64,000 bases of DNA from Zanthoxylum bungeanum (taxonomy: Eukaryota > Streptophyta > Magnoliopsida > Sapindales > Rutaceae), in NCBI GenBank assembly GCA_019454045.1, contig SKCR01015066.1, forward strand, positions 24,265 to 88,264, given 5' to 3'. Position 1 is the stretch's first letter, and the number at the start of each line of letters is the position of its first letter. Shown here in pieces: positions 21,765-35,604 of this stretch. The notes under the pieces are model-generated. The model was given only the letters and a program-made list of their open reading frames with translations. It was not told where the DNA came from and made no database searches. A program made the position numbers and the translations under genes.

Positions 21765-24168
21765 TGTTGGGGTTGGTGCTCACATCGCCAATTCCCGGTT
21801 GTATTTCTTTATGAATACTTCTGTAAAATATTATTATTTTGAATAATATATGCAGTTTCTATAATATAATGTATCTTTTAATATGGTAAAGACGTAATGA
21901 CCTTAGAATGACTAGTCATGGTGCAGTTGAAAAAGCGTCGCAACTGACATTGAGTTGTATCATGACGTTGTCATTCTCAGACTGTTCCTGGTCAAGGTTT
22001 ACACTACTTGGTCAGTATAGTAAACCCGTTGAGACCGGTACATGTCGTATACTGGAATATATAATTCCAATGGTTTCTCAATGAACCATAACTCTTGGAG
22101 ACTAGTATAGACGTGTAGGTGTTTATAGCGGATAAACACTGAACGACTCACCAAAGATTCTTAAATGGATGGTACACCAACGTCAATAAGAATCTTATCT
22201 GGTTGAGTAGCACTTGTGATTCTTCGACTTGAGATACCACTGTGGGCGCATGAGACATCTTCTACACTTAGATGGCAGTCACGTAACCGATCTATTAAGA
22301 TCAAACCTCCGCCTGTTCGTTGGGTGTAGATAGATCTTCAGGGTGTCATGTGTCTATCGAGATAGAATCCGTCAGTTCTGTGTATCAGAGCATATGTAGT
22401 CCATATGATTAGCAATCAGATAAAAACCATGGGCCCGTGGTACAATTTAGAAGTTAGTTCTAAATGTTCTTTTTGAGATTGCTAATAGAATAGTCGACTG
22501 GATAATCCTTATAGAGATTTGACGTTTACATCTATTTCTCTGGGATTTATCCGGATACCTGTAACGGAGGAATTTTACATTTGCCATGACCTCGACCTGT
22601 ATGATTCAGCGAGTTTATCTGTGGTCGTCATAATTTACGGGTGGATAAATTATGGACACGAAATTGGATTTCATGACGGATATGCCTGAATCTAGAGAGT
22701 CTCATTAATGAAATATACTTGTAGAGCACTAGGGCAACTTTTGTAAATAATATTGATTATTTATAAAGTCGTTTAAAAGTTAAACGCAAAATACATGTGT
22801 AGGGACCCGATAGTCATTTCCTTAATTTTTGTGTATTTGCATTTAATGCTTGATTAATTCAAATATACATTAATTAATTATCAAATTGAGATATTTGACT
22901 AATATCATAAATATAAATATGTATTTAATAATTAATGTAAATATAATACATATATTTAATATATTTGTAATTAATTAATTATTTAATTGTTAAATGATTA
23001 AATTAATTAAAGTATAGATATTTTAAAGTTATGATATTTGTATTAATGGATAAGTTGAAAATTTTTGACTTGGTTGAAAAAGGTATTAAAGTGTAATGAT
23101 CATTTTTAACTAGTTGGCAACTTGAAAATAAATGAATTGAAAAAAAAATATCTAGATATAATATACACCAAAATTAGGCCAAGGCCTAATGGTTGGAGTA
23201 TAAATTATTTTCTTTTATTTTAGGGTTCCATAAGTTTCAAACACACCAAAAACAAACACAAAAAAAGAGTTGAGAGCACAAAGTTGAAGATAAAGAAAAA
23301 GGCATTGAAAAAGCTTATTTTTGTAAGCATTTCTTCTTAACCTTCAACATGAAAATTATTTCTAACTAGCTTAGTATCATTTTGTGATGCTTTGATGTTC
23401 TTTCTACTCTTTAAGTTTGTGTTTATTTGTTTGAGAACTTGGATGAATCATCATGCATGTAGTGAGTTCAAAAGAGTGCTTCTAATATGTTAACAAGCAC
23501 ACTTTTGATGGTTTAAGAAACTTGTTGCTAATCTAGAGTTGTTGACCCACTCTTAAATGATATAGATTTGATCTATAGTTATTTCATTGTGTTGAGACTT
23601 GATTTGAATGGAAGAAACATGTTTGAAGTATTGGATTTTGTTAATTTGGTCTAATTTGTCCAATTTGAAGAAATTGAAAAATTAAGGTTTAAGACCACTT
23701 CCAAATTTGGGGCTTTTATTTATATGGTGTATTTGGTTGTGTATATGATGCATGTAAAATATTGGGTTGATTGGATTTTTCTTTGATGTGTTTTGAACCA
23801 TGGAAGTGCAAAATGCACATTAATTCACCATTAGGAGGGTCTCGGCCTTATGCTTAATTTTTGGGAAATTTTGTTGCCAATTGTATTTTGACATTTGGGA
23901 TATGTTAAATTTATATTAGAAATGATTTAGAATCATTCAAAATTGTTTTGAACAATTTCGGACTAAAATGAATAAAATACTTTGTTTAAGGGCAATTCGG
24001 TAAATTCACATAAATTTGATTTATGATGTTTTATTTTCATAATTTGATTATTGGATAATGAAATAAATAAGTTTATTTTATTAATACGAGAAAAAGTTTT
24101 GAAATCGGAAAATTTGATTTTCCACTGTTTCCGCTGCGTTACCGGATATCCCCAATAAAACCCCTACA
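21765..24168 (+). repeat. 3' LTR of element A
   Basis: 2404 bp, matching the 5' LTR along its length with scattered differences (for example 'cacatcgcc' for 'cacagcgcc' at the start). It is preceded by the purine-rich tract 'agcaagtgggag'. Confidence 0.92.
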
Positions 24169-24298
24169 AAATGGTATCAGAGTGAGTCTGATTCTAGGCC
24201 CCCAAAAATGATTAGCCTTACTTAATTCAATATTTAATCATGTTTTCTTGACATTATACATGCATAATATAATCTAATTTGATTAGATTTAGGGTGTA
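24169..24298 (+). mobile_element. Stub of a second A-type internal region after the 3' LTR
   Basis: Directly after the 3' LTR comes 'aaatggtatcagag' and about 115 further bases that match 14951-15079, the primer site and first part of A's internal region. It breaks off after 'agggtgta' at the border with family G. So the LTR at 21765 is followed by internal sequence on both sides, as in a partly deleted tandem pair of elements. Confidence 0.85.
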
Positions 24299-26196
24299 AA
24301 CACACAGGTTACGCAAGCGCACGTATCGCTCAAGTAGTTTAAAATATATCGATCACACGATGACTTAATACCTTAGCTATTAATTTATTGAAGTTAAATG
24401 TCTACGAGTATCTAATTGATTAATTTTTGATTGGATGATGATTTTTTTATCTAAAACAAGTAAATAAAACAGTGCGAAAGTAAATTTAAGGAAAATTCAA
24501 TATTATAAAGCTATCTAGGGTTGTGAATCCCTACAATATCTTTTAAAGATGAAGTGATTATCTCATTTTTGTGCAATATATCAGTTTATTAACCTGGAAC
24601 AAGAAAATATGCAAAAGCCACTTCTGATGGTCAGATGCAAACACCCAAAGTAACCCAATTAACTATATTCTTATGTTAATTAAGAAATTCTGAATTAATT
24701 AAGTTTAAGTTCTAATTATGGCTACCTCCGCCCGACATGTATATTCTTATCCTGTAAGAAAATTTACCTAAGAGACATTTACCCCAAGGTGAGATCGTGA
24801 GCTATTGAGTCTAAGGCTAAACCTAAAATCCCTTTTCGAAGTTCATTTTTAGTTTACCAAATCAATTTTATTAATGTCCAGTTAACAAGAAGCATTAAGA
24901 CTAAAACTCAATAAATAAACCAGTATATCACCAAAATATAAAATAACCAACTTATAAAGCTGTGATATTGGAATTCATCACAACCTTAGATAATATGTTT
25001 AGTTACAAAACATACCTAAAATTACAGAATGCATAGTTAAATAGAATAACATAACAAAAAATTAAAAAGTAAAGAAAATTACAACAATAAAAGAAAATAC
25101 CGGAGCTAGGGGTTTCACTTTTAATACTTAAAATATAGATTTAATCAATTCTTGAATTAATTATATTAAAATCGACCATATAGGCGGTGAATGTCATTTG
25201 TCCAAAGTCCAACCGACCATATAGGCGGTAACAAAATCATATAAACGGACCATGTAGGCGGTAACAAGGTTTGCACCTAAACCGACCATATAGGCGGAAA
25301 CTAAGTCCAATAATGTAAAACCGGCTATATAAGCGGTAAATAATTAGTTCAAATTACTTATTTAAAATAAAGGAGTAAATCTAAATTATTATTTAAAATT
25401 TCACCCTAGACTCCAGCAAAAAGAGATTACCTACTCATTATGTAATTAAAAAACACACAAAATTTATTAAATAAATAAAAAAAATACAAGAAAACTTAAA
25501 TAAGCATATAAGACACTTTCTTTTAGGTTTTCATGGAGAAATCCCCCAAGAAAGCATGAAAAATTTACAAAGTTTGGCTTGGTATTTATAGGCAAATATA
25601 AAAGCTTCCACTAAACATGGCACCAAACATGGCACCAAACATGGCATGTTTGGTGGAAGTTTGACAATTGTAAATTATCATTTTCTATTTTTTTTTTTGA
25701 TAATGACTTTAGTAATTACTTATAACACAAGTCCGGATTTTTCATCAATTTCGGTAATGAAAAATTTAGAATTCGAAAATCTTATGAACTTCAAAGTTGT
25801 AAATCTTTGAGTCTTCTTTAATCTAGAACTTGAATCACCTCAATATGATATTGGAATAAAGAGTTATGGCCAAAATACGATAATTGCACAAAGTTGAAAT
25901 TTTTGAAATTATACTTCGTTAGAACGCCATATCAAGTTTCCAATCTCCAAAATCAAAATGTCAAGTCCATTTTTTTCCCTTATTTGTTCCATATTTCGTC
26001 CTGATTGATTCCATTGAGTCCTGATTTTATTTTATCTGCAAAAAAACTAAAACACATCAAAACGTTCATAAAACACGAGAAACTATACAAAATATTAAAT
26101 AAAAGAGGCGGTAAATATTGATATATTTTCCGCTCATCACACCCCCAAACCTAAATTTTACCAGTCCTCAAGCCAAACAAACAAAACAAAATACAA
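24299..26196. mobile_element. Repeat element family G, copy 2, left part
   Basis: Non-coding AT-rich DNA, homologous from about 24740 to window positions 1-1379. It holds a hairpin-motif cluster, an inverted repeat near 26105-26140 (GAGGCGGTAAATAT / ATATATTTTCCGCTC) and a following 'cacccccaaacc' block. Element C was inserted at 26202, and the remainder resumes at 35605. No coding domain is seen, and the class is uncertain. Confidence 0.5.
25165..25345. repeat. Cluster of short hairpin motifs (CCGACC-ATATA-GGCGGT)
   Basis: Five copies of ACCGACCATATAGGCGGTAA or close variants, separated by irregular AT-rich spacers. The position corresponds to the cluster at 430-612 in copy 1, where the motif is ACCGTCC..GGCGGTA. 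The outer ACCG / CGGT pairing is kept while inner bases differ. Confidence 0.75.
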
Positions 26197-26201
26197 TAAA
26201 C

Positions 26202-28796
26202 TGTTGGGGTTGGTGCTCAGAGCGCCAATCCGGACCGTATATAACTGATTCATGAATACGAACATCCCCTTATTCCATAATATTACTTATTTATGGTTGC
26301 ACCTCTTGTTCTTATATACGTATTCGATCTGATTACGATTAGATTGAAACTAAATGTGGTTTAGTGATATGTATATATTAGACAAAGGCCCGATAATATA
26401 TAATGCAGTACACAGTTACAAAGTTAGTTTGTAATTGACATTGGGAAGTGTCACTGCTATATGAATATTATCAAGCATAGTTCCTGGTCAAGATTTGCTA
26501 ACACAGGTCGGTTAGTCAAATCCGTTGAGACCAGTACATGTCGTATATCGAGACTTGGTCCGATGGTTTATCCCAATGAACCATGAGTCTATGGAGACTC
26601 GTATAGACGTGTAGGTGTTTATAGTGGATAAACACTGAACGGCTCACCGAAGATTCTTAATGGATAGTACACCAACGTCAATAAGAATCTTCTCGGGTTG
26701 AGTAGCATAGTGGTCCTTCGACTTGAGACACCACTGTGGATGTATGAGACATCCTCCACACTTAGATGGCAGTCACGTCACCGATCTATTTAGATCAGAC
26801 CTCCGCCTGTTCGTTGGGTGTGGATCGATCCTCAGGATATCCTGTGTGTGTCAAGATAGGATCCGTCAGTTCTGTGTACAGAGCATAGGTAGTCCATATA
26901 TATTTAGCAGTCTGTTAAATCTGTGGCCACAGTATACATCGGAAGTAAGTTCCGAGTGTTATTTAAAGATTGCTAATAGATACGTCGACGAGATAATACC
27001 TATAGAGATTTGACGTTTACATCTATATCTCTGGGATTATCTGGATACCTGTGACGGAGGGATTATACGTATGCAATGACCTCGACCTGTATGATTCAGC
27101 TAGTTTATCCGTGATCATCATAATCTATGGGTGGATAGATTATGGACATGAAATTGGATTTCGTGACGGATATACCTGAATCTAGAGAGTCTCAATAATG
27201 AAACATACTCGTAGAGCACTAGAGCAACATTTATGAATAATGATGATTATTTATAAATCGTTTAATCGTTAAACGAAAAATACATGCGAACGGGCCGAAC
27301 CGTCATTTCCTAATTAATGTGTATTTGTATTTAATATATGATATTATTAAATACACATTAATAAATAGTCAAATAAAGGTATTTGACATATATCATCAAT
27401 ATATGTATTTGAGATATTTAAAGTAAATATAATACATATATTTGATATATTTGTATTTAATTAATTATTTAATTATTTAATTGTTAAATGATTAATATAA
27501 TTAAAATATAAATATATCACCAAATGATAAAGTTAGGAAGTGATTATAAGTTGCAATTGTTGACTTATACATTAAAGGAAAAGGTTGTCAAATTGATTTT
27601 GACTTCTTAAGATATTTGTTCAAAATTGTTTGAAAAATGAAAATATCTTTTTCCTTTAATTTCGGCCAATACACTTAAAATATAAGAGTTATATTTTTCT
27701 TAGTTGCATTGTTGACTTAATTAAATATCTAATAAAGTGTTATTAAGATATTTATGCAAGTTGACTAAATGTAAAGTTAATGAAATTGAAATGAAATTGG
27801 TATATATGTATACACAATTTCGGCCAAGGGCATTTTTTGTCCTAAGTATAAATTGTTTTCATTTCACTTTCATTTGATAACCTAATACACTTTAAAGAAA
27901 AACTCCATTAATGGAAGCAAAGGAAGCTTGTGAGAAAGAAAGAAGAAATCAAAGAAAGCTTGGATTTTAGTAAGTTTTTCCAACTTGCTATTAGAAAGGA
28001 AAATGTTCCTTAGGATCTAGGCTTTAACATATGATGTTCTTAGGTTATTTCTTTCTTTATTCTTTGTGTTTTTGATGATGGAAGTTTTGGTGAAAGTGTT
28101 GAGCATGTGTGATGAGGGAAGATTGTGACTATTGTAGTTATAAGCTTTCTTTTAAGGTTTTGGAAACCTTGTTGCTAATATAGAGTTGTTGACCCACTCT
28201 TAGATGACCTAGATTTGATCTTGAGTTGTTGCATTGTGTTGAGACTTTGATTGGATGGAAGAAACATGATTGAAGTAATTGATTTTGTCCAATTTGAAGA
28301 AATTGAAAAATTAGGGTTCATGACCAATTCCAAATTTGGGGGTTTTCATATATGTTGTGTATTTGGATGTGTATATGATGCATATAAAGTTTCATGTTCA
28401 TTGGATTACATCTTGATGTGTTTTGATGCATGAAATGACAAAGTGCACAAAATGGCATCTTGGAGGTGCATTCGGCCAAGGATTAGAAATTTGGGATTTT
28501 TGGTGCTTTTGGTGTTTTGATGTTTTGAACATGCTAAGTTCATCTTAGAAATGATTTAAAATCATTCAAAATTGATTAGATCAATTTCGGACTAAAATGG
28601 ACAAAATACCAATATAAGGGTAATTTGGTAAATTCACTTAAATATGATTTATTTGAATTTTATTTCATAATTTGATTATTGGATAATTAAATAAATATGT
28701 TTATTTAATTAATCCGAGAAAAAGTTTTGAAATCGGAAGATACGATCTTCCGCCGCTTCCGCTGCGTTACCGGATATTCCCCCTAAAAACCCTACA
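26202..28796 (+). repeat. 5' LTR of element C
   Basis: 2595 bp. It has the same hairpins as A's LTR: GTGTTTAT-type near 26615-26635, and an 11-bp stem at 26649-26692 (GAAGATTCTTA / TAAGAATCTTC). A 96-residue frame at 26723-27013 is repeated in the 3' LTR at 33505 and shows no domain. Confidence 0.92.
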
Positions 28797-29038
28797 AAAT
28801 GGTATCAGTGCGAGTCTGATTCTAGGCCTCCATAAAAATGATTAGCTTGTTTTATTCAATGTTTAATCATGTTTTCTTGACTTTATACATGCTTGTTATA
28901 ATCTAATTTGATTAGATTTAGGGTGTATGACACTTAATGGAATATCCCCGCTTAATAAGGTTTTAAAGTAACTAGTATTTGGAATACGTGTTTCTTGGTC
29001 CGTCTTGTCAATACGGTTTATAAATATATTTTTGTTGA

Positions 29039-29359
29039 CTACATCCGAGACCGTGCCTCTGCTGTGAGGGTGTAGCTGATAGAAATTTATTTATGCCGAA
29101 TGTATATTAGATACTAGATAAATTCAAGCGAAAGCGGAATCCTGAACGTGCCATAGCTGTCAGGGTTACGCAAGTAACTTGAGTTTATCATTGACAAGTT
29201 TAACCTTGGTACATTCCTTGTGGGCCTGCCTTCGCAGCGACAACGAGAAACGGCCAGGACCGGAACCTTGGAGTCACTAGTGAGTGATTGACAATTAGTT
29301 GTCTACCTGTGAATATACGTCGGCGAGACCGTGCCTCTGCTGTGAGTCGAAATATATTC
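29039..29359 (+). promoter_or_regulatory. Four-hairpin leader array of element C
   Basis: Hairpins at 29039-29075 (CTACATCC / GGGTGTAG), 29138-29167 (AATCCTGA / TCAGGGTT), 29214-29247 and 29311-29359 (GAATATA / TATATTC), each with the loop core TGCC-N3-GCWG. The palindrome TCACTAGTGA recurs at 29274-29283. Spacing and order match the array in A. Confidence 0.7.
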
Positions 29360-29499
29360 ATGGGGTCCTCTTCCCATTATGGAATTCGATTTAATTATTG
29401 AATTCTCGTCTTTCCGTTGGGGATTACGGCATTACGTAAAAATAGTGGGAGGCACTGCTAAGTTTAAAATATTCCATAACTTAGGCAGTGTATGTTATT

Positions 29500-32400
29500 A
29501 TGGAAATTGCCGCTTGTTTGTTTCCTTATTCTATAGTAGATATAATTAAACTTTTATTTACTGCACACATATTTTGATATGTTATCTAACTAGACTCTTG
29601 GTTGAAGTTATTCTAGAATAGGTTCTAGATACTACTAGACTAGGATATTATTAGATTGGTCTAAACCATCGGGAACTATTGTTCCGATTTTCTTCAAAAA
29701 TAAAGATGGTTAGTGACTTAGTTTCTAAGTCATGATAGATAATCTAGATAGATATCCCTTTAGGATATAATACTTTAGAGACAATAGTTTCTTATGCAGT
29801 AAGAATTGACTTGAATTAGTTCATGTCTCGAGATTCTTGACTGGCATTTAGAAAGCCCTATTAGGTATTTGTTTATCTAGTAATGATGTTTCTAAGCTTT
29901 AATTACCTTTAGAGGTAATGTGTCTGACACAATTTGCTAATCAGTTATTTACAATTGTTGTGAATAGTTGAATGCAAATAGTAAAGCTAAAGAAAAGAGA
30001 TGCGTATATTTATGTATAGAAAATATCGATTTTCATAATACAACAACTATAGGTATTGGATACCAGATCTCCCGTCTAGTTATTTGAAATATTGGTTAAC
30101 GATTGTTTTGATATTTGATATCGGAACTCGCGACTATTGGATAGTCACTTGTTCTTTATAAACAATTGTTACATATTTTATAATAACTAGTAGTGTCATT
30201 GATGTAGAGATAAACATTAAGAAAAATTATTCGGTAAAGTAAATAATTTAGAACGGTGCTTTATGAATTTAATCACTTAAGTATTGGATGCTCATCCGTA
30301 TGGTAAATGATGGTTTGATACTAGATCACCCACACACATCCTTGTCCATTTAATGAATATTGTATTCAGGAAAGTGATTAAGATCTCGTTTAACCAATGA
30401 TTGTCATTGGACCACCAAATTTATTTAACTGATACATTGGATGTATGTAGTTTAATAATAATAATTGCTTAAGTAGTTTTCTTTATTTCGTAACTTAGTT
30501 GATGAATTGTCATAACTTAGTTACGTGTTTCTGAAGGAACACATATTGAAAGTCTTGAAAGTATCAAGACTTTCAATCTGTTCTGATGAAACGAAGATTG
30601 AACATTTTTGACTTGTTCAAATATATTCAATCTAAAGTATTTTGAAAACTTGATCCTTAAAATTCATTACATGTCTTTGAACTGTTCAAAGATCTTTGAT
30701 ACGATCAAACATAGGAATTTAAAGCAATTAGTTGTAAGGTTATTCAGTGAATATGATTCATATTCAATATTGTTCTTCCACGATTCCATCTTGATGGAAT
30801 TGAGTAGTGGGAGCAATTGAATCTTATATGATTTGATTCGTTTGATATTGAATGTTACCGAATTAGTTTCAATACTCTTGGGGTTATACTCCAGTAACAC
30901 TAATTCGTCTCTTTAATTAATGTTCCATTATTTTCTACAGTTGCATATATGATATGTATAGGTAGAAAATTTGAATCTTGAAAGTTTGAGATTTCAATCT
31001 TTCTTTATATAATAGTTATATAATGGAAATTACTTACACCTCGGAGGTATAAGTAAAAGTTTATCGTTTATTATGTTTAATAGAATATTGTATTCTATTG
31101 AATAGAATATCTTTCCTACGATTCTAAGTAATAAAATCGTTTTATTACTTGGTGTGTAACATCAGATGTTAACTATTGTAGAAAAGACTTGACTTATTGA
31201 AGTCAATGTGAGAATGATAAATTATAAATGGAACTACGTAATTAATAAGATGAAACAACCCTTATACATCTTCCGTACAAGTCCATAGGATAACAGAATC
31301 ATTCACGAGTATTTGATACTTAATGGTTCCGTTGTTTTCTTATTGAAGAAAAATTATCCTATAACTATAATGGAAGCGATATTTGATATCGATTCTGGAA
31401 GTTCACCATTGAACCTTAGATCTAAGATTGTTCATAGCTTACTACGATCAAGTTTTGAACTTGATTAAGCTTTCATTATGAATTAGTTCATGATATGTGC
31501 TAATTATTTGCGCAGCGAAAGCATTGTGAGCTTATTAAAGGTTTGACCTTTACAGTATGACAGTGAGAAAAGTTATACTCAGCAATCTATTGTAGATTCT
31601 GAGAAAACTTATCTCTAGTCACGCTAATTGAACAATTAAAGATATATTGGTTAATGTTGATAATAAACTGTATATTTTAGCTAAAGAATGCAAAGTGGCG
31701 TTTTTGGATGACTTATTCAGATAAGACATCAGTTGTGATTTCCTTATTTGAAGAGTTCATTCTGAAATGCCCTAGAGTTTGTGTTCTGCTGAGATCGCAG
31801 TTTAGTGTGCTAGCTTACAGAGCCTATTGTAGACTCGGATAAGTCTTCCAGAAATATGTGTTCTATATTTTTGATATCGTCAGATTGTCTGATCTTGTCA
31901 AAGTATATAGAATACATATGTGATAAAGGGTTAGTGGGAGCGTACATATTACTTTCTAGTGTTATATATCTTAACGACATTGTCATTATTATAGTAAAAA
32001 TGAGATGTTTGTGAGGTAAAAGATTTACCTAAGTCTTCTTTACTCCGTGAAAACAGTGGGAGTAGTCTCTGTTATATACGATATAAAGTTTTATATAAGA
32101 TATAAAACCAAGAGACTTGTGAGATACTCATATTAGTCGTACATTAGATATGATCTAATGAAGGACATAACAAGGCTATCTGTATGACAGTTAGTATAAC
32201 TGTTCGACAGTTATTGTGTGCCTTATACATAGTATTCATCTTTCGTAGAGATGATTCCTTTTTCGAAAGAGATATTGATTAGAATGTCTAAACAATATTA
32301 TGTATCATTTGATGATGACATAGTGAATACTTTATTATGTGCGATTATCGATGTCGATTTAATCGTAATTGTTACGAGTTATTTTGACATCCTATAGACC

Positions 32401-32970
32401 ATATGATGGATCTTGAAACACGTTCTTTGTGATCTTTGAGATATTAAGAACGAGTTTCTAATTCATGGAGAATACAGTCTGCAACCATTAGGGTCATATT
32501 AGTTTTGAGACTAATTATGACGTTAGACAATCTACGTCATAAAGAGTCACAAAAGATGCAGTGGGAGTGTCACGAAGGATTCTACTTTTATAGTGGAATT
32601 AAATGCAACTTATAAAGTATTGACTTATGAAGTTGCATAGTGACCTTATAAAATAGAAGTTTTGAATTGTTATTGTGCTTGCGGTTGTCTTCATAGTATT
32701 TTGGATTGATCCTTAAATACTTGGACAACTCAGTAGCTGTAGCACAAATACTGATGTAGCATCAGAGTCATATTAATGTATAATCTAGATTCTACAAAAT
32801 ATGAATGATGCTGACTATGGGAAACGATGGAGTTTGTTTGACAAACTCAATATGTCATAGCGGACTTGTTTTTGTTGCCTACCTCTTAAGTACTGGGTGA
32901 GCTTTTGAGGGCCATGTGCATACGATGCACATTAAGACGAGTATATGATACCGTGGATTGGCACTAGAGT
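29500..32970 (+). pseudogene. Vestigial Copia gag-pol of element C
   Basis: Every frame is broken, but short blocks align in order with element A: the segment before the integrase ('atggtttgatactagatc' near 30310, 'attgtattcagg' near 30358), an integrase trace near 30495-30560, and an RNase H trace near 32590 ('gtggaattaaatgcaactta'). The same broken region is collinear with element D in inverted orientation (46559-48913 plus 58785-59950). No protein can be made from it. Confidence 0.7.
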
Positions 32971-32982
32971 AAGTGGGAAAAT

Positions 32983-35599
32983 TGTTGGGGTTGGTGCTCA
33001 GAGCGCCAATCCGGACCGTATTTATGACTGATTCATGAATACGAACATCCCCTTATTCCATAATATTACTTATTTATGGTTGCACCTCTTGTTCTTATAT
33101 ACGTATTCGATCTGATTACGATTAGATTGAAACTAAATGTGGTTTAGTGATATATATATATTAGACAAAGGCCCGATAATATATAATGCAGTACACAGTT
33201 ACAAAGTTAGTTGGTAATTGACATTGGGAAGTGTCACTGCTATATGAATATTATCAAGCATAGTTCCTGGTCAAGATTTGCTAACACGGGTCGGTTAGTC
33301 AAATCCGTTGAGACCAGTACATGTCGTATATCGAGACTTGGTCCGATGGTTTATCCAATGAACCATGAGTCTATGGAGACTCGTATAGACGTGTAGGTGT
33401 TTATAGTGGATAAACACTGAACGGCTCACCGAAGATTCTTAATGGATAGTACACCAACGTCAATAAGAATCTTCTCGGGTTGAGTAGCATAGTGGTCCTT
33501 CGACTTGAGACACCACTGTGGATGTATGAGACATCCTCTACACTTAGATGGCAGTCACGTCACCGATCTATTTAGATCAGACCTCCGCCTGTTCGTTGGG
33601 TGTGGATCGATCCTCAGGATATCCTGTGTGTGTCAAGATAGGATCCGTCAGTTCTGTGTACAGAGCATAGGTAGTCCATATATATTTAGCAGTCTGTTAA
33701 ATCTGTGGCCACAGTATACATCGGAAGTAAGTTCCGAGTGTTATTTAAAGATTGCTAATAGATACGTCGACGAGATAATACCTATAGAGATTTGACGTTT
33801 ACATCTATATCTCTGGGATTATCTGGATACCTGTGACGGAGGGATTATCGTATGCAATGACCTCGACCTGTATGATTCAGCTAGTTTATCCGTGATCGTC
33901 ATAATCTATGAGTGGATAGATTATGGACATGAAATTGGATTTCGTGACGGATGTACCTGAATCTAGAGAGTCTCAATAATGAAACATACTCGTAGAGCAC
34001 TAGAGCAACATTTATGAATAATGATGATTATTTATAAATAGTTTAATCGTTAAACGAAAAATACATGCGAACGGGCCGAACCGTCATTTCCTAATTAATG
34101 TGTATTTGTATTTAATATATGATATTATTAAATACACATTATAAATAGTCAAATAAAGGTATTTGACATATATCATCAATATATGTATTTGAGATATTTA
34201 AAGTAATATAATACATATATTTGATATATTTGTATTTAATTAATTATTTAATTATTTAATTGTTAAATGATTAATATAATTAAAATATAAATATATCACC
34301 AAATGATAAAGTTAGGAAGTGATTATAAGTTGCAATTGTTGACTTATACATTAAGGAAAAGGTTGTCAAATTGATTTTGACTTCTTAAGATATTTGTTCA
34401 AAATTGTTTGAAAAATGAAAATATCTTTTTCCTTTATTTTCCTTTAATTTCGGCCAATAAACTTAAATATAAGAGTTATATTTTTCTTAGTTGCATTTGT
34501 TGACTTAATTAAATATCTAATAAAGTGTTATTAAGATATTTATACAAGTTGACTAAATGTAAAGTTAAATGAAATTGAAATGAAATTTGGTATATATGTA
34601 TACACAATTTCGGCCAAGGCATTTTTTGTCCTAAGTAAAATTGTTTTCATTTCACTTTCATTTGATAACCTAATACACTTTAAAGAAAAACTCCATTAAT
34701 GGAAGCAAAGGAAGCTTGTGAGAAAGAAAGAAGAAATCAAAGAAAGCTTGGATTTTAGTAAGTTTTTCCAACTTGGTATTAGAAAGGAAAATGTTCCTTA
34801 GGATCTAGGCTTTAACATATGATGTTCTTAGGTTTTCTTTCTTTATTCTTTGTGTTTTTGATGATGGAAGTTTTGGTGAAAGTGTTGAGCATGTGTGATG
34901 AGGGAAGATTGTGACTATTGTAGTTATAAGCTTTCTTTTAAGGTTTTGGAAACCTTGTTGCTAATCTAGAGTTGTTGACCCACTCTTAGATGACCTAGAT
35001 TTGATCTTGAGTTGTTTCATTGTGTTGAGACTTTGATTGGATGGAAGAAACATGATTGAAGTAATTGATTTAACTAATTTGGTCTAATTTGTCCAATTTG
35101 AAGAAATTGAAAAATTAGGGTTCATGACCAATTCCAAATTTGGGGGTTTTCATATATGTTGTGTATTTGGATGTGTATATGATGCATATAAAGTTTCATG
35201 TTCATTGGATTACATCTTGATGTGTTTTGATGCATGAAATGACAAAGTGCACAAAATGGCATCTTGGAGGTGCATTCGGCCAAGGATTAGAAATTTGGGA
35301 TTTTGGTGCTTTTGGTGTTTTGATGTTTTGAACATGCTAAGTTCATCTTAGAAATGATTTAAAATCATTCAAAATTGATTAGATCAATTTCGGACTAAAA
35401 TGGACAAAATACCAATATAAGGGTAATTTGGTACATTCACTTAAATATGATTTATTTGAATTTTATTTCATAATTTGATTATTGGATAATTAAATAAATA
35501 TGTTTATTTAATTAATCCGAGAAAAAGTTTTGAAATCGGAAGATACGATCTTCCGCCGCTTCCGCTGCGTTACCGGATATTCCCCCTAAAACCCCTACA
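32983..35599 (+). repeat. 3' LTR of element C
   Basis: 2617 bp, near-identical to the 5' LTR by eye. It ends CCTACA immediately before the right TAAAC target duplication. Confidence 0.92.
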
Positions 35600-35604
35600 T
35601 AAAC

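Larger units (their letters stand above)
12552..24168 (+). mobile_element. Copia LTR retrotransposon A, degenerate, with nested solo LTR
   Basis: 5' LTR 12552-14950 and 3' LTR 21765-24168, both starting TGTTGGGGTTGGTGCTCAC and ending in a TACA terminus. The primer site TGGTATCAGAGC at 14954-14965 matches initiator tRNA-Met. A purine-rich 'agcaagtgggag' precedes the 3' LTR. The gene order integrase before reverse transcriptase places it in Copia (Ty1-like). A solo LTR of family B (15674-17770) interrupts the leader. Its 5' flank belongs to the tandem triplication, and its right side continues into a second primer site, so no target duplication can be scored. The two LTRs are very similar by eye. 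The pol frame has several stops, so this copy is not autonomous now. Confidence 0.93.
26202..35599 (+). mobile_element. Copia-derived element C, full length, non-autonomous
   Basis: 5' LTR 26202-28796 and 3' LTR 32983-35599 (both TGTTGGGGTTGG...CCTACA), flanked by the target duplication TAAAC (26197-26201 and 35600-35604). The primer site TGGTATCAGTGC (one base off A's) lies at 28800, and the purine tract 'agtaagtgggaaaa' precedes the 3' LTR. The internal region is 4186 bp and contains no reading frame longer than about 70 residues. Stretches still align with A's pol, for example 30320-30440 with the pre-integrase end and 32570-32650 with RNase H. The two LTRs differ at only a few positions over the several hundred bases compared, so insertion is recent relative to the decay of the internal region. 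Confidence 0.93.

Noticed and set aside
26723..33795. Identical-looking 96-residue frames at 26723 and 33505
   Set aside because: These are the same spot in the two LTRs of element C. Identity follows from the LTR pair, and A and D do not keep the frame.
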